Assembly: GCA_014238475.1 (NCBI GenBank)
Contig: JABAAZ010000005.1
Span: 1-9,417, forward strand
Direction of reading: 5' to 3'
DNA: 9,417 bases
Source of the DNA: Candidatus Paceibacter sp.
GTDB taxonomy: Bacteria; Patescibacteriota; Minisyncoccia; Phycocordibacterales; JABAAK01
The first letter of the stretch is position 1. Every line of letters begins with the position of its first letter. The position numbers and the translations under genes were made by a program. Positions 1 through 7,974 of this stretch are shown here, one piece after another. Below the pieces are notes generated by a model, which was given only the letters and a program-made list of their open reading frames with translations, searched no databases and was not told the origin of the DNA.

Positions 1-449
1 AATGGATCTCTTTGACCATAAGATCTTAGGCCAATAACTTGTCTCAGTTGTTCAAGATATTGAATATGTGACTTCCAGTTTAAATCTATACACTGAAGAA
101 AAATTCTTTTTTCAACTTCTTTTGCTTTTTCCTTATCCTTTTCTATTTTTTCTCTTAGAGGGGATAAAATTTTTTCATCTATTTCAGATATAATGGCCTC
201 CGCCTCATCATCTTTTAGGTGCCCTTCTTCTATTAAAAAAGATATCATTTCTTTTTTAGTTAAACCTCCTAAAAAGCCAAGCAGGATTCTGTTTTCAAAA
301 CGAACGGTTTTGTTCACTGGTATCATGTGTGATTTTGCTATTTCTGAAATTTTAGAGAAAACTGATTCATCTGTGAGTATAGATAGAGCATTTGGAGATA
401 TCCCATTAACTCTTTCTGAAATTTCTAGTATTATGTTTTCGTTTTCCAT
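1..449 (-). CDS. Patescibacteria-type small protein joined in frame to a SecA scaffold-like segment (partial, 3' end off window)
   Basis: The reading frame opens at ATG 449 and stays open to base 1 (149 complete codons). Residues 1 to about 100 are mostly helical and charged. They include an '[18 protein letters not shown]' helix and a segment ending '[15 protein letters not shown]', which resembles a short cytosolic family of unknown function common in Parcubacteria-type genomes (recognised from memory, moderate certainty). Residues 101-110 are Lys/Glu-rich. Residues 111-149 then read like the SecA helical scaffold/two-helix finger, with '[13 protein letters not shown]' and '[15 protein letters not shown]'. 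SecA is the cytosolic ATPase that drives Sec export. None of the SecA nucleotide-binding domains lies upstream, so this is not a normal SecA. The start lies 2 nt after the stop of the VirB6-like gene, so translation may be coupled; no Shine-Dalgarno is seen. It may be a real fusion or a chimeric join. Confidence 0.75.
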   Translation of the reverse strand, partial: MENENIILEISERVNGISPNALSILTDESVFSKISEIAKSHMIPVNKTVRFENRILLGFLGGLTKKEMISFLIEEGHLKDDEAEAIISEIDEKILSPLREKIEKDKEKAKEVEKRIFLQCIDLNWKSHIQYLEQLRQVIGLRSYGQRDP

Positions 450-451
450 AT

Positions 452-2962
452 TTATTCTGGTTTATTTCTTTTATCTTTTCGGTTTTGCAATTGGTCTTTT
501 AAAAATTTTTTACCACCACCATAACTTTTCTTTGTGTAATCAACGCCTTTCTTTGCCAGTCGTCCACTTTCTTTATGCATGTCTGTTAAAGCATTGTAAG
601 ATTTCTCTTGTAGTTGTTTAGTTACTTCACCTATAGCTTCTGTTGTCTCATTTACATGTCTATGAAGTCCGACACCTACTTCTGTTATTCTACCCTGTCC
701 TTTACTGTATAGAGCTTTAACACCTCTCAACAGACTTGTGCTTATGCTGGTGCTGTTTTCTGTTATCTTTCTAATTTCTAGTTTTCTATCTTCTCTTACT
801 CTTTCCTCCCTTGCTCTATCCTCTGTGTCTCTGTGTATCCCTTTTTCCACTGTGTCTTTGTCTCTGTCTATACGTCTTCCTTTGTCTGTTGGTTTATTAA
901 ATGTATGTAAAGTTTGGTGAGGATTGTCCTGAAGAAGTTTGTGTTTTTTTGCATTAGAGTCAGCAAAAATTATTCCAGATTGTGCTTCTTCTGTATGTTC
1001 CTTAATTTTCTTTCCGAGCATTGTGTTCTTCGTTGTCTGTTCTTTGATTTTTTCATCGTTGTCAACAATTTTACTATGTATTGCAGCTCTCTGTTCTTTT
1101 TTTAGTTTTTTCTTGTTTTTTGGGCTTAACTGTTTTTTGAGGCCGATGTTGCTCTCTTCCCATATTGTTATTTGTCGTTCCCCTTCTTTTTTACTTTTTG
1201 TGTTTTTTTCTATACCATCTCCTTTTTTTACAAGACCTGCATAAGATTCTTTTAATCTCTCTGGAACCTCTAAGTTAAGTGCTTTGTATGCACCATAGGT
1301 TGTTTCTTTTGCTAATCTAAAATTTTTAGGTTTTGTAGGATCTTTTCTCACAGCGTTTTCACTCTCTCTTATGTCGTGTTTAAATCTAGCTATACTGCCC
1401 TTTGGCGTGAAACCTGTTTTCCAAAACTTTTGTCTGTCTTTTTTCCTGTTAATGTGTCTTAGAGCTGCTTGTGAAGCAATTCTGCCACCAGACACTTTAT
1501 TTAGTCTGTGCCCCAAACGATCTCGAGTTAACTTAAGCACACCTAAGGCAGTCCCACCGACAAGCCCAGCAACACCAAGTTTTTTGACCGTGTTCAGGCT
1601 TTTATTTTTTACACCTTTAATAAATCCTCCAACATCACCAGAAACATTGTTTGCTATTTCCATAGATTTTAAAAACATAACAACCATAAGAATCAAACCT
1701 ACGGCACCCTGATCTATCAGTTTTGCACCACCAACAAGAGACAAGTTGTTTCTGAACGCAGAGTATATTGATATTGTGATCCAAAGACCACCTAAAAACA
1801 CTGGAGTAAAAAATGTATATCCCCAAAGGTTAGACCACCAAGCATTTTTAATAACCTCCAGAATATTGGATTTTATACCTGTTTTTGTAATCATGTATGC
1901 GACAAGTCCGAGAGGAGAAATGATATACAAAAAGACAACACCTATACCAACATAAAACAAAGACAAAGCAGCATACAAAAAAGCAACAATAAGAATTATA
2001 TTTAAAACAAAAGAAATCAGCCCAATAATAAATCTTTTTCTTTCTGTTTGGTTTTTACTATCAAACTCACTTGTTGCTGCTTGTTCATTAAACGGCGGGA
2101 AAACTGCAGTGCCACTGTTAATGTTTCTTCCTCCTAAAATACTATTGAGCGAGGATCGATTTGCCCCTTCAAATGTAACCTTTTTGAATGCTTCAATGTC
2201 TGTTTTGCTATATCTTCCTTTTTTTGTTTTTGCGAGTTTTTCATAATACTCATTTGCTCTTTTTTTGTGATCGCTTTTTGCTGCCTCTAGTGTTTTAAAC
2301 AACTCTGATTCATATAGTGATTCATCAAGTGAGGTGATTGACACAGCTGCTGATATACACTTTGCAACACCTTTTTTACAAGATGTCCCAGTTTTGTCTT
2401 TTTTTAAAGAGATTATTAAACCCTCTGATTTAGTCAAAAAACCTTTTGAGATAACAGTACCAGAGGTGTATACAAGAGTGGTTATAACTCCACTAAAGTT
2501 TATTAGCAAAGCCGCACCAAGGACCCACACCACAGATTTTTTTGTGATCTGTCCAAATATACCGCTTATAAGAGACACAGCAATGATCCCTAAAAAAAGT
2601 ATAACAAGCAGGTTTCCGATGTCTCGAACACTTGACCATACCTGATACACAGCTTCACCATTCAATATTTCTTTTCGTACAAAAGAGGTTGCAAAATTTA
2701 TAGAATAGTCCAGTATACTAGCTGACATATTAAGTATAAAGCCAGAGATCGCTCTTAAAAGATGGATAAAAAAACTAAGTGCCCTAAATAACCATCTAAC
2801 AAATTTTCCGTCTTCGGTTTCCTCTTCCAGCCCAAACGCAACACTTGATTCGTCTCTGAACAAATCAATTACAGAAGGAATAAGAAAAACAAATGTAAGT
2901 AAATTGGTTGATGTAAACCAAAGTATGTTGCTGAAATATTTTTTATAACTTATTTTTTGCAT
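452..2962 (-). CDS. VirB6/TrbL-like polytopic membrane protein with long charged C-terminal tail (836 aa)
   Basis: The N-terminal half is polytopic. Hydrophobic segments lie near residues 11-31, 62-88, 112-136, 145-170, 311-336, 338-360, 380-400 and 418-432. The '[19 protein letters not shown]' stretch (108-126) and the '[13 protein letters not shown]' segment (346-358), followed by a Trp-rich loop '[12 protein letters not shown]', match the pattern I associate with TrbL/VirB6-like proteins of Patescibacteria. A hydrophilic loop of about 130 residues lies between the fourth and fifth helices. From about residue 440 to 836 the protein is Lys/Glu/Arg-rich and probably coiled coil, likely on the cytoplasmic side given its charge. 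VirB6 proteins form the inner-membrane channel of type IV secretion systems; a transport or assembly role here is inference. The start is 5 nt after the stop of the large secreted protein gene, and the stop is 2 nt before the next ATG, so the genes are probably cotranscribed. No Shine-Dalgarno is visible. Confidence 0.8.
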   Translation of the reverse strand: MQKISYKKYFSNILWFTSTNLLTFVFLIPSVIDLFRDESSVAFGLEEETEDGKFVRWLFRALSFFIHLLRAISGFILNMSASILDYSINFATSFVRKEILNGEAVYQVWSSVRDIGNLLVILFLGIIAVSLISGIFGQITKKSVVWVLGAALLINFSGVITTLVYTSGTVISKGFLTKSEGLIISLKKDKTGTSCKKGVAKCISAAVSITSLDESLYESELFKTLEAAKSDHKKRANEYYEKLAKTKKGRYSKTDIEAFKKVTFEGANRSSLNSILGGRNINSGTAVFPPFNEQAATSEFDSKNQTERKRFIIGLISFVLNIILIVAFLYAALSLFYVGIGVVFLYIISPLGLVAYMITKTGIKSNILEVIKNAWWSNLWGYTFFTPVFLGGLWITISIYSAFRNNLSLVGGAKLIDQGAVGLILMVVMFLKSMEIANNVSGDVGGFIKGVKNKSLNTVKKLGVAGLVGGTALGVLKLTRDRLGHRLNKVSGGRIASQAALRHINRKKDRQKFWKTGFTPKGSIARFKHDIRESENAVRKDPTKPKNFRLAKETTYGAYKALNLEVPERLKESYAGLVKKGDGIEKNTKSKKEGERQITIWEESNIGLKKQLSPKNKKKLKKEQRAAIHSKIVDNDEKIKEQTTKNTMLGKKIKEHTEEAQSGIIFADSNAKKHKLLQDNPHQTLHTFNKPTDKGRRIDRDKDTVEKGIHRDTEDRAREERVREDRKLEIRKITENSTSISTSLLRGVKALYSKGQGRITEVGVGLHRHVNETTEAIGEVTKQLQEKSYNALTDMHKESGRLAKKGVDYTKKSYGGGKKFLKDQLQNRKDKRNKPE

Positions 2963-2967
2963 ATAGA

Positions 2968-5900
2968 TTATATAGAATCAAACACAGAAGTAAGTGTTAT
3001 GTCGTCCACTTTGTTTTTTAATGCCTTTTGTACATTGTTTAGTTTTTTCTGTGTAAAGACACTTTTTTCTGTATCACCTTGTATGCTTATACCAAGCAAC
3101 CTGTTTTCTTCTACAAACTTCTTTAATATATAAGCATGGTCCCTGTGGTAACCATTTTCAGAATAATATTTGCCATAAGGATTTGAAATACCTTCTCCTT
3201 CTGATGGGAATTCTTCTTTTTCTTTGACTGAGGTTATTTGTGATTTATATGTATAACTGTTTAACATTGCATCGGCATACACAGAAAAAAGTCTAGGTAC
3301 AGCATTTATCAGATAGGTATTAAAGTTTTCTATATCATTACCTAACCCTCCTTTTTTTATCAAGTTAGATAAATGACCAGCGGCACAGTCTGTCGGTATG
3401 TATTGGCTTGTCCCTATGGTTTGACCAGTAAAAAGACTGATTTCGCTCACATCTATAGCGCTGTCCGGATAAAAATTACAGAAATCTCTGTCGTCTGAAT
3501 AATCATCAAATATATCTATGTTTTCACCAGTTTTAAAAGTGTTGTCAACTATACCAGATCCTTCTCTAAACAAGTCTTCGTTTGAAAAGAATCTTTCGTT
3601 TCTATCTGTGCCGTACAGTGAGTCTTCTTTTATAAAGAGTCTGGTCTTGTTTACACCGTCTTTGTTTTTCAGCCACTCACGGAACTCAATAGATGCTCCA
3701 AACTGCTGGGCCGCTGTCCTTTGGTGCTTTAAAACATCAAATGTATCGTCTAAGACTTGGTCAATAGTAGACAGTGAACCTTCTTTTAATAGCAATACAA
3801 GGTTTGCGTTTGCTTTTGATATTTGATATACAAGTTCTTTTGATTGATCATCTTTTTCAGAATCACTTAAAATGCTGTCTGTATTTAAAGACAACAAGGA
3901 ACTAAAAGCAGTAGAAATGTTATTGTGATTTTCTTTTGTATGGTGTGCTGTGTGGCCGACTAATCCGTCTGTACTTATATCAAAATCTCCATCCACACTG
4001 TTTATCAAAAGCCGCAAAGTGTTAGATTTGTTTTCAAAATTAATTTTATTTAAACCACTAAAACTATATAATCCGTTAGAAATGTTTTTTGTGACAGTTG
4101 GGTTTTCAAAACACCAACTATCAAGTTGATCAAAGTATTTGCCATCAATCTTTGCTCTAAATACATAAGAAGATGCTTTTTGTGCCGCTAATTCTTCCCC
4201 AGTTGGACATCGCTGAGCATATTGGGTTGGTGCACCGAGCGGGTTAGATAGACCAGGTATAGTGGGGGTGAAGGGTTTAAAAGGAGTTTTAAGAGCATCT
4301 CCAATGTCTGAAGCAGCATCTGAGATAGGGTCTGTAATATCTGAAAATGACAAAGCAAGAAGGGTTGCATTTCCAAATAATCCATCTTTGTCCGTTGTTT
4401 CGCAAAATAGCTTGTCATCATCTGATGGGTCAGCTATGCCGTCTGCATATAATCCTAAAAAGATACACTGACGAGAATCAAGTGTCAAAAAATATGACTG
4501 GAACAGTCTTGCCACGCTCTCTTGCAAGTCAAACAACTGAATCAGCGTAGAGAATTCTCGTGCACCAAGGTTTTGTTGCCATAATGCTTTCAAGCTTGAG
4601 TTGTATGCCTCAAGTACTCTTTGTGCTGGATCTTGAGATACATAAGAATAAGGGTCGTCCTCCTCATCTGAATCGTCTGGCACAACACCCTCTTTCTCTC
4701 TTATGTATTTTCGCAAAGCACCGACCAGTGTTGCACCAACGGCTTTACCTAGAAGGTCTCTTAATTCCTCTTTGCTTATCAGCTCAGTAAAAGCTGCGTT
4801 TTCTGCAGTGTCCTCAAGTTTTTTAAGTTCATCAGGATTTGTTGTTATACCACATTTACTAAAAGCCTCTGCTGTAGATACGACACTGCCATTTGTGGTC
4901 CCAAACTCCTTGTAATCTGCTCCTCTATATTTTGCTTCTGCTGCAGCTCTTTTGTTTTCGTCAAGAGATTCTCTGTTATTATCAACTACCGTGCCCTCGT
5001 TGTTTATTTGACGGTTTCTTTTTCTGATAAGATCCTTAACACAGTCCTTGTCTTTTGCTTTAGGGATCCTTTTACTGTCTTCTGATTTGCTTATAAAACT
5101 TGTACTAGCTTCAACAGCCGCTTGCTTTGCTTGTTCTAACAGATCGATTTGTATACCAAGTGAGTATTTACCAGGGTTTGCCAACTGGTCTTCCCATTGA
5201 TCTACTGTTTTTTCATATTCTCTAGAGGTGTTTGATACAAATTTAAATGGTGAACAGCTTATACGGGCTACATCAACGCTTGGGGTAGCTAAATATAGAA
5301 ACAAGCCTGGAAAAGCTATTCCACAACCACCAAATACATCGGTTGTAACATTGGAGAAGTAGGCATCTGCTGTGTCATCAAGTGCAGCGGTTGTAAAATC
5401 CCTTAAGTTACTAATACGAAGAGAGTCGCCGTCAAAGCCGCTGTTTGCATAGTTTATATACTCTTGAAAAATTTTGTTGATTATCTGCTCCCTGACTGCT
5501 TCTGTCAAAGGATTTATTATACAAGGATATATTTTGTTTTGAGCATCACTGGATGCTACAGATGTAAAACCAGCTAAATCAAAAAGATATGTAACCCCTT
5601 CCACACCAGCACAAAAAGCAATCCCTGAAAGTATACTCACTCCAAGATTGTTTAGCACTTCCTGTTGATCAAGCCCTTCTTCTGCTTCAAACTCAAACCC
5701 AGCAAATAGCTCAGCACTATCTTCTGTCTTGGTGTCATCTGTAGTGGTGTTACTATTTTCATCCGTGCTTCTTGTAGACAAATTAGGAAGGAGTCCGCCT
5801 GCCGTGGTATTTATAATGTTTTCTTTACAAAAATCTTCAATCTCTTGTGAAACAGTACCGGCAATAGAAAAGTAGTTTATACACTCTTGGTCACCTTTTT

Positions 5901-6720
5901 GAATTATGACATCATAGTTGTTTCCTTTTTCGTTGTATATACCAAAACCAAATCTTCTTAAAACAGGATCTTTTTTGTCATCTCCACTTCCTGGACCTTC
6001 ATCACCGTCACCTTCTCCTTCACCAAAAAGACCTGTGGAAGAGTTTCTTCTTCTGTCAGTTTCTCTTTGTTCTGGAGTTTTGGAATTTGCTAAAATAACA
6101 AAACCAACAGAGTCGACTGATTGTGCCATACAGAGGTGAAGTTTTTGATATCCTGTTTCATACAAAGGGTTTGAAACCAAAGAATTTATTTGCTGTGTTA
6201 TGTCGTCAACACTAATCTCTTCTGCATCCCGTTTTCTTTGTTCTTTGGTATTAAGGACAGGAGGACCGTCTTCTTCCTCGTCTGTGTCATCTTCTTCCTC
6301 GTTTGTTTGAGGTGAGGTTATAAGTGAAACTTGCGCAAACACAGCTGAGTTATTACAAGAAATAGAGTCTTCTGATATTATTATTTCAGGAGAGTCTTGA
6401 GAAAAGGACAAGTCTAAATTGGTGTTTGTTCTTTGTATACATTCAATCAAATCTTCTGAAACCACTGTGGTTGGATTTTTTATGTCGGATGATTTACCAA
6501 GAAAACAACTCAAATATTCAAGCGATATTTCTTGTGCTTTTGCTGTAGCTGTAGCCTCTGATTCTGTTATTTGGACCAAGCTATCTGGCGCTCCAGTGAC
6601 ATTTACTCCTTGTGAAGACAAAGACTGTGCTGTATAGGAAAACACAAAAACAAACATAAAAAGATATAGTAACGCTTTTGTTTTTACAACTGATATTTTG
6701 TTTATTGGGGAATTTCTCAT
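2968..6720 (-). CDS. Very large secreted Cys-containing protein of unknown function (about 1250 aa)
   Basis: I do not recognise a named domain. The N-terminus has a basic stretch (MRNSPINK, then VVKTK) followed by a hydrophobic core 'ALLYLFMFVFVFSYTAQS', a good Sec signal peptide. No lipobox Cys follows it. The mature part has about 18 scattered Cys, which could form disulfides outside the membrane. It has three strongly acidic blocks, at about residues 140-152, 233-252 and 681-690 when counted from ATG 6720. Two moderately hydrophobic stretches (about 355-384 and 464-484) could be amphipathic or membrane-associated. An Ala/Lys-rich helical section follows (about 525-680). An in-frame ATG at 6738 directly abuts the upstream stop, but I prefer 6720 because it gives a proper signal peptide and because 6727-6732 is a TATAAT box. 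The gene lies between the anchored DxDxDG protein and the VirB6-like protein, suggesting an exported partner of that membrane complex (inference). Confidence 0.8.
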   Translation of the reverse strand: MRNSPINKISVVKTKALLYLFMFVFVFSYTAQSLSSQGVNVTGAPDSLVQITESEATATAKAQEISLEYLSCFLGKSSDIKNPTTVVSEDLIECIQRTNTNLDLSFSQDSPEIIISEDSISCNNSAVFAQVSLITSPQTNEEEDDTDEEEDGPPVLNTKEQRKRDAEEISVDDITQQINSLVSNPLYETGYQKLHLCMAQSVDSVGFVILANSKTPEQRETDRRRNSSTGLFGEGEGDGDEGPGSGDDKKDPVLRRFGFGIYNEKGNNYDVIIQKGDQECINYFSIAGTVSQEIEDFCKENIINTTAGGLLPNLSTRSTDENSNTTTDDTKTEDSAELFAGFEFEAEEGLDQQEVLNNLGVSILSGIAFCAGVEGVTYLFDLAGFTSVASSDAQNKIYPCIINPLTEAVREQIINKIFQEYINYANSGFDGDSLRISNLRDFTTAALDDTADAYFSNVTTDVFGGCGIAFPGLFLYLATPSVDVARISCSPFKFVSNTSREYEKTVDQWEDQLANPGKYSLGIQIDLLEQAKQAAVEASTSFISKSEDSKRIPKAKDKDCVKDLIRKRNRQINNEGTVVDNNRESLDENKRAAAEAKYRGADYKEFGTTNGSVVSTAEAFSKCGITTNPDELKKLEDTAENAAFTELISKEELRDLLGKAVGATLVGALRKYIREKEGVVPDDSDEEDDPYSYVSQDPAQRVLEAYNSSLKALWQQNLGAREFSTLIQLFDLQESVARLFQSYFLTLDSRQCIFLGLYADGIADPSDDDKLFCETTDKDGLFGNATLLALSFSDITDPISDAASDIGDALKTPFKPFTPTIPGLSNPLGAPTQYAQRCPTGEELAAQKASSYVFRAKIDGKYFDQLDSWCFENPTVTKNISNGLYSFSGLNKINFENKSNTLRLLINSVDGDFDISTDGLVGHTAHHTKENHNNISTAFSSLLSLNTDSILSDSEKDDQSKELVYQISKANANLVLLLKEGSLSTIDQVLDDTFDVLKHQRTAAQQFGASIEFREWLKNKDGVNKTRLFIKEDSLYGTDRNERFFSNEDLFREGSGIVDNTFKTGENIDIFDDYSDDRDFCNFYPDSAIDVSEISLFTGQTIGTSQYIPTDCAAGHLSNLIKKGGLGNDIENFNTYLINAVPRLFSVYADAMLNSYTYKSQITSVKEKEEFPSEGEGISNPYGKYYSENGYHRDHAYILKKFVEENRLLGISIQGDTEKSVFTQKKLNNVQKALKNKVDDITLTSVFDSI
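6269..6306. repeat. Short tandem-like direct repeat encoding an acidic block
   Basis: The 17-bp unit TCTTCTTCCTCGTCTGT (6269-6285) recurs at 6290-6306 with one mismatch, 21 bp apart and in phase with the reading frame. It encodes an Asp/Glu run near residues 140-152 of the large secreted protein (counted from ATG 6720), so it may have arisen by a small in-frame duplication. Confidence 0.5.
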
Positions 6721-6726
6721 AATATA

Positions 6727-6756
6727 ATTATACCACATTTAGTTTTCTTTTTCCAA
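6727..6756 (-). promoter_or_regulatory. Extended -10 promoter immediately before the large secreted protein
   Basis: On the minus strand TGGTATAAT (6735-6727) is a consensus TGnTATAAT extended -10 box. A weak -35 TTGGAA lies at 6756-6751 with an 18-bp spacer. The -10 ends 6 nt before ATG 6720, so transcription would begin at or next to the start codon, giving a leaderless mRNA. The box occupies the 18-nt gap after the upstream stop codon, so this would be an internal promoter within the gene run. AT-richness makes chance TATAAT matches common; the TG extension and spacing raise confidence. Confidence 0.5.
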
Positions 6757-7587
6757 TACTTCAAAAATAGCGTGTAAATAATAAGATAACCAGCTTATGG
6801 ACTGTGGACTTATTGCCTCATCGGAGGTGTTTCTCAAGTCCCCAGTAACAGCTGATACGATCTGTAGCAATACATTTGAGCTTTTTGTGTCTGCGTACTG
6901 GAGAAGCGGTACACATATCCCAAACAGCCTGTTGACAAGGTTTGAATACAAATCTATCAAATCAGTAGGAACTTCGTTGGGAAGATTGTTTATAAGGTGT
7001 ATGCAAGCAGATTCAAGTCTTGCTAACGATGCAAAGCTAGTTGAGTTTTCTGATACAGCATCACGAAGAGTTACTGAAAAGTTTGTTTGCGGGTCTAACA
7101 AAGGAGAGAGTGCATAAAGAAGCTGGTTCTTAAACAATCCTCTATCTAGTATTGCTGACGGGCGAAGAGATATGTTGACTGTCGGAATGCTTTCGTCTAG
7201 TTCTTTTAATATGGTGTCAGAAATAACTTGTGCCAACTCTTCACTTCCTTCTGGTGTTATCGCACCACCTTGAGAGTCTATTGTTGATGCTATCTCTGCA
7301 CCTAAAAATCTCCTTTCTTGACGCAATGCTATTTGGTTTGGTTTGATGTGTCTGTTTGTTTCACTAGTGCCTATTAACCTTTCTAACCAATCCGGGGTAC
7401 CGTCGTTATCAGTGTCTTTGTTTTCTGATATTATTAAGGATCTATTATCTTTTTTACTCTCAAATCTTTTATAAACCGCAGTAAAAACAAAGGATGAAAA
7501 CACAAGTATCACAACAAAGACAAAAAGAACAAGCTTGTGTAATATAATATAATTATAAAATTTGCTAAATATTTTGAATATATTCAT
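6739..7587 (-). CDS. Membrane-anchored extracytoplasmic protein with EF-hand-like DxDxDG loop (282 aa)
   Basis: One N-terminal hydrophobic helix (about residues 17-38, 'LHKLVLFVFVVILVFSSFVF') is preceded by Lys-containing sequence, indicating a signal anchor with the rest outside the cytoplasm. Residues 58-69 read DTDNDGTPDWLE, a complete 12-residue Ca-binding-type loop with acidic residues at positions 1, 3, 5, 9 and 12, like EF-hand/dockerin/thrombospondin type-3 loops. The remaining 210 residues are helical with no family I can name; a single Cys pair (C194 and C224 region) is present. Such single-TM DxDxDG proteins are frequent beside VirB6-like genes in Parcubacteria-type genomes (from memory). 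It is the first gene of the four-gene minus-strand run and lies 18 nt before the chosen start of the large secreted protein. A structural or Ca-dependent surface role is inference. Confidence 0.8.
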   Translation of the reverse strand: MNIFKIFSKFYNYIILHKLVLFVFVVILVFSSFVFTAVYKRFESKKDNRSLIISENKDTDNDGTPDWLERLIGTSETNRHIKPNQIALRQERRFLGAEIASTIDSQGGAITPEGSEELAQVISDTILKELDESIPTVNISLRPSAILDRGLFKNQLLYALSPLLDPQTNFSVTLRDAVSENSTSFASLARLESACIHLINNLPNEVPTDLIDLYSNLVNRLFGICVPLLQYADTKSSNVLLQIVSAVTGDLRNTSDEAISPQSISWLSYYLHAIFEVLEKEN

Positions 7588-7601
7588 TTATGCTATATAA
7601 T
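7574..7601 (+). promoter_or_regulatory. Promoter for the plus-strand secreted Pro-rich protein
   Basis: A -35-like TTGAAT (7574-7579) and a perfect -10 TATAAT (7596-7601) are separated by 16 bp. The -10 ends 7 nt before ATG 7609, so the predicted transcript starts at or next to the start codon. The -35 lies inside the first codons of the divergent minus-strand gene. Confidence 0.55.
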
Positions 7602-7605
7602 ACCA
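7597..7605 (-). promoter_or_regulatory. Extended -10 promoter for the anchored DxDxDG protein
   Basis: On the minus strand TGGTATTAT (7605-7597) fits an extended -10 (TGn plus TATTAT). It ends 9 nt before ATG 7587, which would give a transcript with a leader of only a few bases. No good -35 is seen. Its hexamer occupies almost the same base pairs as the opposite-strand TATAAT at 7596-7601. Confidence 0.45.
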
Positions 7606-7612
7606 TATATGG
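7603..7612. repeat. 10-bp perfect palindrome across a start codon
   Basis: CCATATATGG is its own reverse complement. It covers the ATG at 7609 and abuts both overlapping -10 boxes. It could be an operator half of the divergent promoter region or simply AT-rich coincidence. Confidence 0.4.
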
Positions 7613-7974
7613 GTAAAAAATACATATTTATAACAGCTGTTTTTATGTTTTTTGTATTTTCACATTTTACATTTGACCAAAAAGCAAATGCGTTTTTCTT
7701 CGGCTTAAGTTTTGGAGGAAGGGTTACACTTACATACTATTGCCTAAATGGTGTTATTTTTTGGTCACACCTACCTGTTACACAGTCTTTGATACCTTAT
7801 TTTGCACCTTACATTCAACTCAAACCTATACATCCCTTTATACCACCAATAATAAGTAACAACATAAAAGGAAAAGCTGCGCCAATACCATTGCCACTGT
7901 GTGCAGTTCCTTACCCACCGTTTCTTTTACCTCTCCCTGTTTTTCCAGTGCTCTTTTTCTCACAAAGTAAATAA
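7609..7974 (+). CDS. Short secreted Pro-rich protein with FGGR motif (121 aa)
   Basis: The protein has a clear signal peptide: 'MGKK', a hydrophobic core 'YIFITAVFMFFVF' and an ANA motif at 26-28, predicting cleavage before FFFG. The mature start contains FGGRVTLTYYC (35-45), which resembles a short exported family of unknown function that I associate with Parcubacteria-type genomes ('FGG+' then a beta-like stretch and a Cys). Residues 64-113 are rich in Pro and aromatic or aliphatic residues ('APIPLPLCAVPYPPF'), with C45 and C98 as a possible disulfide. It is divergent from the four-gene run across 21 bp and convergent with rsmA, overlapping it by 64 bp. The initiator ATG follows a TATAAT by 7 nt, with no ribosome binding site. 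A surface or pilus-related role is suggested only by neighbours. Confidence 0.7.
   Translation: MGKKYIFITAVFMFFVFSHFTFDQKANAFFFGLSFGGRVTLTYYCLNGVIFWSHLPVTQSLIPYFAPYIQLKPIHPFIPPIISNNIKGKAAPIPLPLCAVPYPPFLLPLPVFPVLFFSQSK

Noticed and set aside
193..1244. Several plus-strand open frames of 60-142 codons opposite the left-edge and VirB6-like genes
   Set aside because: They are antisense to strongly supported genes, are rich in Ser/Phe/Leu as expected from the complement of Lys/Glu-rich coding DNA, and show no family resemblance.
2963..2980. TATAAT (2972-2967) as a promoter for the VirB6-like gene
   Set aside because: It ends only 4 nt before ATG 2962 and coincides with the last codons and stop of the upstream gene, so chance or coding constraint explains it equally well.
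4188..4915. Overlapping frames on both strands within the large secreted protein gene
   Set aside because: They are shifted-frame shadows of a continuous 1250-codon gene, with no initiation signals or recognisable motifs.
6721..6738. ATG at 6738 as start of the large secreted protein (adds six residues)
   Set aside because: It abuts the upstream stop, and the added codons coincide with a consensus extended -10 box. The ATG at 6720 gives a cleaner signal peptide. It cannot be fully excluded.
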